DNA of 64,000 bases from contig NZ_JBLKOA010000001.1 in assembly GCF_051414135.1 (NCBI RefSeq), forward strand, positions 372,001-436,000, read 5' to 3'. Source of the DNA: Halovenus halobia. Its GTDB lineage: Archaea > Halobacteriota > Halobacteria > Halobacteriales > Haloarculaceae. Shown here in pieces: positions 17,755 through 25,508 of the stretch. Below the pieces are notes generated by a model that worked only from the letters and a program-made list of their open reading frames with translations, searched no databases and was not told the DNA's origin. Position numbers and translations under genes: made by a program. The number at the start of each line of letters is the position of its first letter. Position 1 is the first letter of the stretch.

Positions 17755-17760
17755 CTTATT
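17755..17760 (+). promoter_or_regulatory. TATA-like box of the DUF2103 gene
   Basis: CTTATT ends 24 bases before the ATG at 17784, the spacing of a leaderless haloarchaeal transcript. The 162-base divergent interval it sits in must also hold the promoter of the mrp operon, whose exact box I could not single out. Confidence 0.4.
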
Positions 17761-17783
17761 CGGCTCCTCGGGTTAGTTGTTGT

Positions 17784-18506
17784 ATGGAGTGTCGGCAGTG
17801 TGCGAGTCCACTTGACCGGCCCGGCGATTACTGTCTGGTCTGTCGCACGGCCAACGCCGACACACTCGTTCTCGAACTCGACCGCGAACGTGCGACGGTG
17901 ACGGCTGTCCACGACGGAGACGTTGTGAGCGCACGGACGGTTACGACCACTGCCGAGACGGACGAAGAGCAAGTGAGTTCAGAGTTGCGCTCGTTTGCTG
18001 GGCAGATTGCCGACGAAATCCGACGCAAACGCCCCGAAGAGGTCTACGCTACGGGCGACCGCGAGGTGCTTCGTGCGGTCCGGGCACAGGTGCATTACTC
18101 GTTTTATCGCATCGAGGCGGACGACCCAATCGAACACGCGCTCGAACGACAGGGTGAGGCCGAACTGGAAGTCGTCGAAGCCTCAGTCGCAGAGAAACTC
18201 GGCGGAACTCATTCGACGCTTATCGGCGGCCGGACGGGACGGAAAGCGCTGGAGGTCGTTGCCGAACACCCACACGTGAAGAAGATCATTCCTGGCCCGA
18301 TCGACGCCAGCGGCTCCAGCAGCGACGGCGGCCTCCGGGCGAAGGTCACTCGGGCAGACAACACTGGCAACGTTCGACTGCTCGTTCGTGACGGCTCCAG
18401 CGTTCAGGAAAACCGAGTGGTGACGACGGCTGACGAACGCAACATGGGTGAACGCGTCCGCGACGACATCAATCAGGCGCTGGTCGAATCTGAGTTCAAA
18501 GAGTAG
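17784..18506 (+). CDS. DUF2103-domain protein with N-terminal zinc finger
   Basis: 240 aa from the ATG at 17784. The N-terminus MECRQCASPLDRPGDYCLVC is a four-Cys zinc finger. Residues ~20-90 form an acidic domain, and residues ~120-235 match the archaeal DUF2103 region, with GGTHSTLIGGRTGRKALEVV and HPHVKKIIPGPI. That KIIPG-rich region suggests nucleic-acid binding, which is inference. A longer frame starting at 17676 is rejected because the TATA-like box and family alignment favour 17784. Confidence 0.75.
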   Translation: MECRQCASPLDRPGDYCLVCRTANADTLVLELDRERATVTAVHDGDVVSARTVTTTAETDEEQVSSELRSFAGQIADEIRRKRPEEVYATGDREVLRAVRAQVHYSFYRIEADDPIEHALERQGEAELEVVEASVAEKLGGTHSTLIGGRTGRKALEVVAEHPHVKKIIPGPIDASGSSSDGGLRAKVTRADNTGNVRLLVRDGSSVQENRVVTTADERNMGERVRDDINQALVESEFKE

Positions 18507-18511
18507 TCTCT

Positions 18512-19219
18512 CTATCTCGCTGGCAGGCCGTCAGGCCCATCGTCGAGAACAGCAAGCAGCGTCTCGAGGTGGTCCTCGCGCGAACGCGAGGAGAACAGCT
18601 CGTGACCCCCGTCGTAGAGCACGATTCGCTCGCTGGGGAGTTGCTGCCCGATTGCTCGCGTGGAAACAATTTTGTCACAGAGCGAGCAGAAACAGACAGC
18701 GTCGTGGCGAGCCGGCGGCAGTGTCGCGTGCGCGTCTCGCATCGTACCAAGCAGTGCTGGCGAAACGTTGTCTGGCACGTCGGCAACCTGCTGGGCCGTT
18801 GCGTACTCGCCGAGCATATCTGGGTCGTCGATACCACCGGGCAGGAACTTTCGGTTGGTCGGAAGTTGCGCTATGAGACCCACGACGGGATTCTGTCGAC
18901 TCGGCGGTTCACCCCAGAACGGGCTGAGATAGGTTACTGTTTTCGCGTCGATGTCAGCGTGAGCAGCCGTGAGGCTGCCCGCGCTGTGTGCAAGCACCGC
19001 AGGCTCGTCCAGGTCAGCGGCGTAGCGCTCGACTGGGCGCACCCACTCCTCGGGAATGTTGGTGACGTGAACCGGCAGGGTTGCAGTGTGGACGTGCCAG
19101 TCAGCGGCGGTCAGGTTGTCGATGAGCCAGCGGACTGGCTCGTGTGTGGTTCGATTCCCCCAGCCGAGCACGAACAAAAGCGACGGGTCATCTCCGTCGC
19201 CAAACTGGTCGAATTCCAT
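18512..19219 (-). CDS. Alpha/beta-hydrolase (RBBP9/YdeN-like)
   Basis: 235 aa. Nucleophile elbow AHSAGSL (Ser at about residue 99), acid CDKIVS (about 185) and catalytic His in DGGHEL (about 207) complete the triad. LFVLGWGN at residues 15-22 is the oxyanion-side loop. There is no signal peptide, so it is cytosolic. The substrate is unknown. It converges on the DUF2103 gene with 5 bases between the stops. Confidence 0.75.
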   Translation of the reverse strand: MEFDQFGDGDDPSLLFVLGWGNRTTHEPVRWLIDNLTAADWHVHTATLPVHVTNIPEEWVRPVERYAADLDEPAVLAHSAGSLTAAHADIDAKTVTYLSPFWGEPPSRQNPVVGLIAQLPTNRKFLPGGIDDPDMLGEYATAQQVADVPDNVSPALLGTMRDAHATLPPARHDAVCFCSLCDKIVSTRAIGQQLPSERIVLYDGGHELFSSRSREDHLETLLAVLDDGPDGLPAR

Positions 19220-19386
19220 AGACTCGATTTGACGAGCTAGTACAAAAAAATACTACCAATTAATACCAGGTCCACGCTCTGTGAAAGAGTCACCCAGCGC
19301 TGTCGATCACCCAGTGGGCTGGGTTCGATGGTCACCGTCCCGAACTCGCAGGGTTTTTGTACTCGCTGGGCGGAGATTGTGCTACT

Positions 19387-19653
19387 ATGAGTAACGACCA
19401 GAACCGGACCGGAAGTGCCGGTCGATTCGGCGCACGCTACGGGCGGGTTGCCCGACGGCGTGTCGCACAGATCGAACGAGAGATGGAGAATGCTACCGTC
19501 GACGGCGACGACGTGAAGCGAGTCGGCACCGGCATCTGGGTCAACAAAGAGACAGGCGAGAAGTTCACCGGCGGGGCCTACAAGCCACAGACCCCGGCAG
19601 GAAAGACGGTCAAACGCTCGATTCGTGCCGCGCTGGCTGAGGACGACGAATGA
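19387..19653 (+). CDS. rpl37ae: 50S ribosomal protein L37Ae (eL43), cysteine-free zinc-ribbon region
   Basis: 88 aa. GSAGRFGARYGRVARRRVAQIE and GTGIW...FTGGAYKPQTPAGKTV are diagnostic of archaeal L37Ae. In the family a CxxC...CxxC zinc ribbon lies between and around these; here the corresponding stretch (MENATVDGDDVKRV, then VNKETGEKF) has no cysteine at all. Start at 19387 follows a T-rich box at 19353-19360. The stop overlaps rpoP by four bases (ATGA), the normal archaeal order rpl37ae-rpoP. Confidence 0.92.
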   Translation: MSNDQNRTGSAGRFGARYGRVARRRVAQIEREMENATVDGDDVKRVGTGIWVNKETGEKFTGGAYKPQTPAGKTVKRSIRAALAEDDE

Positions 19654-19784
19654 GCTACAAGTGTTCCCGCTGCAAGCGTGACGTGACGCTCGATGAGTAC
19701 GGCGGCGTCCGGTGTCCCTACTGCGGTCACCGCGTCCTGCTCAAAGAACGCAGCAGGGACATCAAGGAAGTTTCCGTCCAGTAA
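19650..19784 (+). CDS. rpoP: DNA-directed RNA polymerase subunit P (Rpb12-like)
   Basis: 44 aa, too short for most gene callers. MSYKCSRCKRDV and GVRCPYCGHRVL give the CxxC...CxxC zinc ribbon, and LLKERSRDIKEV is the conserved tail. The zinc ligands are intact here, unlike in the L37Ae gene just upstream. It is a small structural subunit of archaeal RNA polymerase. It overlaps rpl37ae by four bases and is followed after one base by pcc1. Confidence 0.95.
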   Translation: MSYKCSRCKRDVTLDEYGGVRCPYCGHRVLLKERSRDIKEVSVQ

Positions 19785-19785
19785 C

Positions 19786-20043
19786 GTGAACCACGAGGCT
19801 GTTCTTTCCTTTACGTACAACTCTCCGGCAGCGGCGCGACAGGTCACCGACGCTATCGGGCCGGAAATCGGTGCTATCGACGACGAGCGCAGTCAGGTTC
19901 GACACAGCTGTGAGGGTGCTGAACTCGAACTCACCGTTCAGGCGCGTGACCCAAGTGCACTGCGTGCCGCAATCAACACGTGGTGTTCGCTGGTCAGCGT
20001 CGCCGAATCGGCCGGCGGTGTCGAGGAATCACAGACCGACTGA
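19786..20043 (+). CDS. pcc1: KEOPS complex subunit Pcc1
   Basis: 85 aa starting at a GTG at 19786, one base after the rpoP stop. The pattern NHEAVLSFTYNSPAAARQVTDAI, then a beta-alpha-beta fold ending LRAAINTWCSLVSVAESA, is that of Pcc1. KEOPS makes the N6-threonylcarbamoyl group on tRNA A37. The rpl37ae-rpoP-pcc1-pfdB order is conserved across archaea and supports the call. Confidence 0.85.
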   Translation: MNHEAVLSFTYNSPAAARQVTDAIGPEIGAIDDERSQVRHSCEGAELELTVQARDPSALRAAINTWCSLVSVAESAGGVEESQTD

Positions 20044-20058
20044 CCGCGAAAGCGTGGG

Positions 20059-20064
20059 TTTAAC
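20059..20064 (+). promoter_or_regulatory. TATA box of pfdB
   Basis: TTTAAC lies with its centre about 28 bases before the ATG at 20089. This fits a leaderless transcript starting at that ATG rather than at 20080 (GTG) or 20083 (ATG). Confidence 0.5.
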
Positions 20065-20088
20065 ACTCCGGGTCACGACGTGATGGAT

Positions 20089-20469
20089 ATGCAAGGAAAT
20101 CTACCACCGGAAGCACAGGACAAGCTCGAAGAACTTCAGGACCTGCAGGAGACCGCACAGGAGGTCGCGGCCCAGAAGCAGGAAGCCGAAAACCAGCTCC
20201 GCGAGTCCGAGACAGCACTCGACGCACTCGACGAAATCGAGGGTGACACGAAAATGTACCAGCAGCTCGGCGAACTCCTCGTCGAGACAGAGTACGACGA
20301 GGCAAAAGAGGACCTCGAAGAGAAGGTCAGCAGCCTCGAAGTCCGCGTCGACACTCTCAACAAGCAAGAAGACCGCGTGCAGGAGCAGTTCGAGGAACTG
20401 CAGGAAGAACTGCAGGAGATGCTCGGCGGCGGTCCCGGTGGCGCCATGGGCGGTGCCGGCGGCGCATAA
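20089..20469 (+). CDS. pfdB: Prefoldin beta subunit
   Basis: 126 aa. MQGNLPPEAQDKLEELQDL opens the family; two long helices (about 8-45 and 75-112) flank the beta-hairpin YQQLGELLVETEYDEAKEDL. The Gly-rich tail GGGPGGAMGGAGGA is common in haloarchaea. Two beta-class and four alpha-class... in archaea two alpha and four beta subunits form the jellyfish-shaped holdase. Its stop directly abuts the DUF3194 ATG. Confidence 0.93.
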   Translation: MQGNLPPEAQDKLEELQDLQETAQEVAAQKQEAENQLRESETALDALDEIEGDTKMYQQLGELLVETEYDEAKEDLEEKVSSLEVRVDTLNKQEDRVQEQFEELQEELQEMLGGGPGGAMGGAGGA

Positions 20470-20718
20470 ATGACGACGGGGGAGCGCCCGGACGACCAAG
20501 AAGTTGTTCAGACCGCAGCGGAAGCGGCCGAAGACGTAATCTTCGCCCGCTATTCGCGGTCGGATGTGCGTGACTTTGACGTGACTGTCAGTTTCGAGGA
20601 CGACCAACTCGAACTCGACGTCTATCTCGACGCCGACGACAGCCAGCAAGACCCAGAAGTGGTCGCCGATGACGCGGTATTGGCGGCCCGCAACGCGGTC
20701 GACGAACTGCTGGCATAA
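20470..20718 (+). CDS. DUF3194 family protein
   Basis: 82 aa. VVQTAAEAAEDVIFARYS and a two-strand acidic region ending ARNAVDELLA match the small DUF3194 family that follows pfdB in many archaea. Its function is not known. It starts on the base after the pfdB stop, so it is cotranslated. Confidence 0.85.
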   Translation: MTTGERPDDQEVVQTAAEAAEDVIFARYSRSDVRDFDVTVSFEDDQLELDVYLDADDSQQDPEVVADDAVLAARNAVDELLA

Positions 20719-20748
20719 CCTTTTGAGCGTCGGCGCGTATATCGAGAT

Positions 20749-21258
20749 ATGGAACACGAGGCCACAGTCGAGGGTGTGGGCGTCGGTATGAGCGACGAAG
20801 GTCCTGGCGCGCCGGTCGTTCTCCTCAGCGCGCGCGAGGAGTTGATTCCAATCTTCGTCAGCGCCGACCAGGCGCAGTCGATGCAGCTGGCGCTTGACGG
20901 CGAACCGTTCGAGCGTCCCTTGACCCACGACCTGTTCGTCGAGATGGTCGCGGAATTCGGCGCTGCTATCGACCGCGTCCGAATCGACGACCTGGCCGAT
21001 GGCACGTTCTACGCGAAAATCGACACTGAACAGTACAGCGGGGGTGAGCGCAAACAGGCCGTCTTCGACGCTCGCCCCTCCGACGGCATTGCTCTCGCGC
21101 TTCGAGTTGATTGCCCGCTCATTGTCAGCGACGACGTCGTCGACGAGGCTGGCCGACCGCCAGACGCCTTCGAGGACCACGACGCCCCAGATGACGCCGA
21201 CCTCGGTGACGTTGACGACTCCGCGGACGACGAGTTTGATGACGGTCCATTCTCATGA
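20749..21258 (+). CDS. Bifunctional nuclease (BFN/DUF151) domain protein
   Basis: 169 aa. The BFN core spans about residues 20-130: LIPIFVSADQAQSMQLALDG, PLTHDLFVEMVAEFGAAI and FDARPSDGIALALRVDCPL. Family members have reported DNase/RNase activity; the catalytic details are uncertain. The C-terminal 35 residues are an Asp-rich tail (DDADLGDVDDSADDEFDD). A TTTT box ~27 bases upstream suggests its own promoter. It overlaps the next gene by ATGA. Confidence 0.85.
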   Translation: MEHEATVEGVGVGMSDEGPGAPVVLLSAREELIPIFVSADQAQSMQLALDGEPFERPLTHDLFVEMVAEFGAAIDRVRIDDLADGTFYAKIDTEQYSGGERKQAVFDARPSDGIALALRVDCPLIVSDDVVDEAGRPPDAFEDHDAPDDADLGDVDDSADDEFDDGPFS

Positions 21259-21929
21259 GTTACGACGCACTGCTGCTCGATTTTGACGGCGTTGTTGTGA
21301 ACGTCCTCCCAGATGACCAGCGAGTACCAGCGTTCCGTGAGCAGATTGCAGAGCAAGTGGCCGAACATGGGACCATTGACGCGGACGTCGTCACTGAACT
21401 CTCTCACAGCGTCACACCCGAGCGACTGGAGCAACTGAGTGACCGGACCGGAGTTCCGGCGGAGACGCTCTGGCAAGCCCGCGATGACGCACTGGCCACC
21501 GTTCTTGACCGGGCTGGCGCCGAAGGTAAAAAAGCGCCTTTCGAGGATGTGCACGCACTCTCGACGGTTACACACCCGATTGGTGTGGTGAGCAACAATC
21601 AACACCGCGTCGTGGAGTCGCTCAGCGACCGGTTCGACCTGACACCGCAGTTCGAGACGATTCGGGCACGCGAGCCACACCCGAACAGTCTCCACGACAA
21701 GAAACCAGAACCGACCTTTCTGCACGACACGGCTCGCGAATTGGGCGTCGAGACGGCGCTGTTTGTCGGCGACAAGGAGACTGACATCCGGGCGGGACAG
21801 GCCGCAGGCATGGACACAGTCCTGCTCCGGCGTGAGCACAATGCCACTATTCCGGTAGAGGCCGAGCCAACCTACGAGGCAACGTCACTCACCGAGGTTG
21901 TCTCGTTACTCGATGGGTCGGCACGCTGA
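21255..21929 (+). CDS. HAD-superfamily hydrolase
   Basis: 224 aa. Motif I LLLDFDGVVV (nucleophile Asp ~9), motif II HPIGVVSNNQ (about 105), Lys in DKKPEPTFL, and motif IV ALFVGDKETDIRAGQAAG (about 165-182) are all present, with a helical C1 cap. It resembles phosphoglycolate-phosphatase-like enzymes. It is coupled to the BFN gene by a 4-base overlap and precedes rnp2, where many haloarchaea have rnp3. Confidence 0.85.
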   Translation: MSYDALLLDFDGVVVNVLPDDQRVPAFREQIAEQVAEHGTIDADVVTELSHSVTPERLEQLSDRTGVPAETLWQARDDALATVLDRAGAEGKKAPFEDVHALSTVTHPIGVVSNNQHRVVESLSDRFDLTPQFETIRAREPHPNSLHDKKPEPTFLHDTARELGVETALFVGDKETDIRAGQAAGMDTVLLRREHNATIPVEAEPTYEATSLTEVVSLLDGSAR

Positions 21930-21955
21930 TTACAGATGAGGCCTGAGTACCAGTA

Positions 21956-22432
21956 ATGAAGCATCTCCCAAAACATCTCCAGCCTCGCTGGCGGTATCTC
22001 GCCGTCGCTATCGAAAGCTGGCCCGACACCGAACTCGACCGCAAGGAGTTCCAGCGCCAGTTGTGGTACAGTGCCCAGAACCTGCTGGGTGACACTGGCA
22101 GTAGCGAGCTGGACCTGTCCGTGGTCAGGTTCTCGTACGAGGGCGGTGACGGCGAGGCACTGGTCCGGACACGTCGGGGTGAGCAGTCCCGGGCACGGGC
22201 CGCAATCGCCTGTCTCGACAGCGTTGAGGACACACCAGTTGGCGTGCGAATCACGGGCGTCGGCGGGACGATTCGTGCCTGTGAAGAAAAGTATATGGGG
22301 CGGGGACGGGAAGACCCAGAGCAGAGACAGGTCACGTTCGGCGACGCCGACCGGGGGGTGGTTCGCGGGTCGCGGATCGACGTCCCAACTGCAACGGCGT
22401 TTACCGGCGCGACGAACCTCGATTGTGAGTAA
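21956..22432 (+). CDS. rnp2: RNase P protein component 2 (Pop5)
   Basis: 158 aa. KHLPKHLQPRWRYLAVAIES is the diagnostic Pop5 start. LWYSAQNLLGD, VVRFSYEGGDGEALVRTRRGE and VRITGVGGTIRACEEKYMG follow in family order. It binds the catalytic domain of RNase P RNA with Rpp30. The usual partner gene rnp3 is not adjacent. The psmA gene follows after two bases, the conserved archaeal order. Confidence 0.93.
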   Translation: MKHLPKHLQPRWRYLAVAIESWPDTELDRKEFQRQLWYSAQNLLGDTGSSELDLSVVRFSYEGGDGEALVRTRRGEQSRARAAIACLDSVEDTPVGVRITGVGGTIRACEEKYMGRGREDPEQRQVTFGDADRGVVRGSRIDVPTATAFTGATNLDCE

Positions 22433-22434
22433 CT

Positions 22435-23220
22435 ATGCAGGGACAAAACCAACAACAAGCGTACGACCGCGGGATCACCATCTTCTCCCCAGACGGTCGG
22501 CTGTATCAGGTAGAGTATGCCCGCGAAGCGGTCAAACGCGGGACTGCGAGCATCGGCATTCGAACTGAGGACGGCGTTGTCCTTGCGGTGGACAAACGCA
22601 TCCGCTCGCCGCTGATGGAACGGGACAGCGTCGAGAAAATCCACAAGGCGGACGACCACATCGGCATTGCAAGTGCCGGCCACGTCGCCGACGCGCGCCA
22701 GCTGATTGACTTCGCACGCCGACGCGCGCAGGTCAACGAACTCCGCTACGGCGAACCGATTGCTGTCGAGACACTGACCAAGGAAGTCACGGATTACATC
22801 CAGCAGTACACGCAGGTCGGCGGTGCCCGCCCATTTGGTGTGGCCCTGATCATCGCCGGAATCGCCGACGGCGAACCCAAACTCTACGAGACTGACCCAT
22901 CTGGGACGCCATACGAGTGGAAGGCGCTCGCGGTCGGTGCTGACCGTGGCGACATTCGTGATTACCTCGAAGAGCACTACGAAGAGGGAATGGACCTCGA
23001 CACTGGCGTCGAACTCGCGCTGTCGGCGCTGGCGTCGGTCAACGACGACTCCCTCTCACCGGAAGGGCTCGGTCTTGCGACGATCAGCGTCGACGACCAG
23101 CAGTTCCACGAACACGACCTCAGCGAGCGTGAGGCGTATCTCGACGGGTTCGGACTGCTCGCGAGCGAGCAAGAGGAGGCTGAGGAAGCCGACGACTCTG
23201 ACGAAACCGACGAAGAGTAA
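22435..23220 (+). CDS. psmA: Proteasome alpha subunit
   Basis: 261 aa. The N-terminus with QQAYDRGITIFSPDGRLYQV is the gate-forming alpha signature. KRGTASIGIRTEDGVVLAVDKR, SAGHVADARQLIDFARRRAQ and YTQVGGARPFGVALIIAG complete the fold. The C-terminus is strongly acidic (EQEEAEEADDSDETDEE), a haloarchaeal feature. Alpha rings form the outer gate of the 20S core and dock the PAN ATPase. A strong hairpin terminator follows. Confidence 0.96.
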   Translation: MQGQNQQQAYDRGITIFSPDGRLYQVEYAREAVKRGTASIGIRTEDGVVLAVDKRIRSPLMERDSVEKIHKADDHIGIASAGHVADARQLIDFARRRAQVNELRYGEPIAVETLTKEVTDYIQQYTQVGGARPFGVALIIAGIADGEPKLYETDPSGTPYEWKALAVGADRGDIRDYLEEHYEEGMDLDTGVELALSALASVNDDSLSPEGLGLATISVDDQQFHEHDLSEREAYLDGFGLLASEQEEAEEADDSDETDEE

Positions 23221-23231
23221 GCGATTCACTC

Positions 23232-23259
23232 GCTCGGCCCGCGGCCGAGCCTACTTTTT
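23232..23259 (+). terminator. Hairpin with T-tract after psmA
   Basis: Perfect 8-bp stem GCTCGGCC / GGCCGAGC with CGC loop at 23232-23250, then a five-T run at 23255-23259. It lies 12 bases after the psmA stop and would end the BFN-HAD-rnp2-psmA transcript. Confidence 0.7.
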
Positions 23260-23430
23260 GCGGCTCCACACGTGCGCTGAGTGTCTATCAGCCACTGGCT
23301 CGTCGGTGTAGTCACCCGTGCATTTTACGGGCAGGCAACAGGGTTGTACGACACTCGACGGAGCATAAGTGTGTATAATAAATATGATGTTTTGCAGTAT
23401 AGCAAAGAGGCCGGCTTACGAATGGGGTGT

Positions 23431-24162
23431 ATGAAACCACTCGAACGTCCGACCTTCCGGACAGACGCGAGCAAACAGATATACCAGTACGTCGAGCGCC
23501 ACGGGACTGCGGCGCGTCACCAGACACGGAGCGCAGTTGGACTGTCTTCCGAGGAGTTCGAGGACGAACTCGAATGGCTCATCACGAAAGGCTATCTCGA
23601 AGACGAGGGGGGAACACTGCGTATCGGCCTCAACGCGGGGTCTGTCGAGGAACACGTCGGTGCGGACCTCACCTACACGATTCGTCCGGCCAGACAGGAG
23701 GATTTCGAGGGACTGGTCGATACGATTCGTGATGTGACGTCCGAGGATACCTACGTTGTTGCCGAGAGTATCGCAGACCGATTGCTGTACGAAGATACGG
23801 TCCAGCGCCACAATACTGTCGAGTCTCGGGTCTTTTTCGTCGCGGCACACGACGGCGATGTCATCGGCTGGATTCATCTCGACTTGCCCCAGTCAGACAA
23901 ACTCCAGAGCACTGCCCAGTTGACCGTCGGGGTTCGGGGGGACTTCAGACAACAGGGTGTTGGCAGCCAACTGCTCGGTCGGGGACTCGACTGGGCAGAG
24001 GCCAACGGCTACCAGAAGGTGTACAACAGCGTCCCAATGACGAACGACGAAGCGTTGTCGTTCCTCGAAGACCACGGGTGGGAAACTGAGGGAATCCGGC
24101 GTGACCACTACACGATTGGGGACGAACTCGTGGACGAAGTGATGATGGCTTATACATTCTAG
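23431..24162 (+). CDS. GNAT acetyltransferase with N-terminal winged-helix-like domain
   Basis: 243 aa. Residues ~8-75 look like a small helix-turn-helix (SKQIYQYVERHGTAARHQTR, then LEWLITKGYLEDE). Residues ~85-240 are a GNAT fold: the acetyl-CoA loop is VGVRGDFRQQGVGSQLLGRG and the last part YNSVPMTNDEALSFLEDHGW. The start at 23431 fits a TATA-like box GCAGTATAGC at 23394-23403; an ATG nine bases upstream is an alternative. Substrate (protein N-terminus or small amine) is not predictable. Confidence 0.8.
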   Translation: MKPLERPTFRTDASKQIYQYVERHGTAARHQTRSAVGLSSEEFEDELEWLITKGYLEDEGGTLRIGLNAGSVEEHVGADLTYTIRPARQEDFEGLVDTIRDVTSEDTYVVAESIADRLLYEDTVQRHNTVESRVFFVAAHDGDVIGWIHLDLPQSDKLQSTAQLTVGVRGDFRQQGVGSQLLGRGLDWAEANGYQKVYNSVPMTNDEALSFLEDHGWETEGIRRDHYTIGDELVDEVMMAYTF

Positions 24163-24216
24163 CTGGCATAATGTTGATGTAAGCGGCCGGTGTTGGGTGA
24201 GCCAAGCCTGCGGAGC

Positions 24217-25053
24217 ATGGATTCAGAAGAATACTTCGAGCGCGTCATTCGATTTTTCGAGACGAAGGGTTGGAACACCTCGACGACACAGGTCAACGAA
24301 TCTGTCTACATCGTCACGGGCACACGACAGAGCGACACCTACTACGACCGGATGATGGCGATGGTCGGACTCGGCCCGGAGACGACGTTCGGCCAGACAC
24401 ACGTGCAGTATCTCGTCGACGCGGCGGCCGACCACGATGTCGACCAACTTCTGGCCACGACCCGTGGCGGCTTCGAAGACGGGACTGAAGACCTCCTTGC
24501 CGAGCACGGCATCGATGTTATCGACCCAGAAACTATCGACGACGCCTTCATCGACGGCTTCGAGGTCGAACCGGAGCCGGACACCTTCGAGCAGGCGGCC
24601 GCGTCGGGCGCCGGATTCCTCGCGCTCGGACCCGACCGATTCCGCCACAGCTTCGGCTCGCTTCTGGCGCTCTATCTTGTCTCCGGACTGCTATACGGGC
24701 TCATCGTTGGGGCGCTTGGAGTCTCCGGCACCGCTACTGGTCCCATGGCGACGGTGCTCGCGGGCGGGCTCGTACTCGTCGGCCCGGTGCTCGCACTTGT
24801 GGGAACGCTTGCTCTCGTTGCCAATCGCCGTGTTCCGTCGCCGGCGGGACTCTTTTTTGGCTCTGTTTTCGGCTACCTGTTGTTCGTGGTACTGGTCGGC
24901 GGGGCCGGCGGGCTCACGGGGCTGACTGCCTCGACGGGACTGTTCGGCTCGGTCGGCGAGACGCTTCTCGTATTCGCTCTCGGTGTCCCGGCCGGCGTTG
25001 GTGCTATCGGAGTCGCATACGCGTTCGTCTCGCTCGACACCGCCGAAACGTAG
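24217..25053 (+). CDS. Mrr-like nuclease-fold protein fused to a membrane domain
   Basis: 278 aa. Residues ~1-110 keep the outline of an Mrr-type restriction-endonuclease fold: FETKGWNTSTTQVNESVYIV and, at the end, DQLLATTRGGFEDGTEDLLAEHGIDVID. The core D-x(n)-ExK residues expected between them are not evident, so catalysis is doubtful. Residues ~150-275 form four Gly/Val/Leu-rich membrane spans. Such proteins are often labelled restriction endonuclease in haloarchaea; no methylase is nearby. The start at 24217 (MDSEEYF) is chosen over an upstream frame lacking family similarity. Confidence 0.65.
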   Translation: MDSEEYFERVIRFFETKGWNTSTTQVNESVYIVTGTRQSDTYYDRMMAMVGLGPETTFGQTHVQYLVDAAADHDVDQLLATTRGGFEDGTEDLLAEHGIDVIDPETIDDAFIDGFEVEPEPDTFEQAAASGAGFLALGPDRFRHSFGSLLALYLVSGLLYGLIVGALGVSGTATGPMATVLAGGLVLVGPVLALVGTLALVANRRVPSPAGLFFGSVFGYLLFVVLVGGAGGLTGLTASTGLFGSVGETLLVFALGVPAGVGAIGVAYAFVSLDTAET

Positions 25054-25123
25054 CGACGAGAACACGTCCCCTTCGAACGCCTCTGGGTCAGTCGTCCTCG
25101 TACCGAACCGTCGGTGCCCGCCG

Positions 25124-25345
25124 TCAGAGCACGAACGACAGGATTGCCAACACTAGAAAGATGATTACGAACCACTTCGCAATGGTCATGCTAACCCCTG
25201 CGACGCCGCTTGCTCCGACCGCTGCGGTGACGAGAGCGAGGATGAAAAAGAGGATTGCTAACTTGATGAAATTTCCTGACTGTAACGGATACTGCTGAAG
25301 GTGGGTCACCGACCCGTTCACGACTGATGCACCAGTGCTGGACAT
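25124..25345 (-). CDS. DUF1328-type small membrane protein
   Basis: 73 aa. After a polar N-terminus of ~24 residues come two spans, FIKLAILFFILALVTAAVGAS and ITIAKWFVIIFLVLAI-like (VSMTIAKWFVIIFLVLAILS), matching the short DUF1328/YtjA pattern with GVAG between spans. Function is unknown. The longer frame running to 25993 overlaps the phosphodiesterase gene antisense-in-frame and is not believed; the ATG at 25345 gives the family length. Confidence 0.7.
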   Translation of the reverse strand: MSSTGASVVNGSVTHLQQYPLQSGNFIKLAILFFILALVTAAVGASGVAGVSMTIAKWFVIIFLVLAILSFVL

Positions 25346-25508
25346 GTTTCCTATCGGTCCCGGATCCGTATTGTTACCAGCCACATATTCCCGCGAAGAC
25401 AGAGTACTCTGCTTGAACGGAGTTGCCGTGCGAGGTCTCTCGCGGGCCGGCCCCTCTCGGGTTGATACGTACGTTCGGAAACAGGCTGTCGCCGGAACCC
25501 CAGTGTAA

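Noticed and set aside
19260..19345. T-arm-like CTGGGTTCGATGG before rpl37ae, a possible tRNA
   Set aside because: No matching acceptor stem, D-arm or anticodon arm could be folded around it.
20101..21180. 359-codon minus-strand frame across pfdB, DUF3194 and BFN genes
   Set aside because: It is antisense to three well-supported genes with family motifs. Long antisense frames are expected in GC-rich haloarchaeal DNA.
21889..22977. 362-codon minus-strand frame across rnp2 and psmA
   Set aside because: Opposite strand to two certain genes; no recognisable domain.
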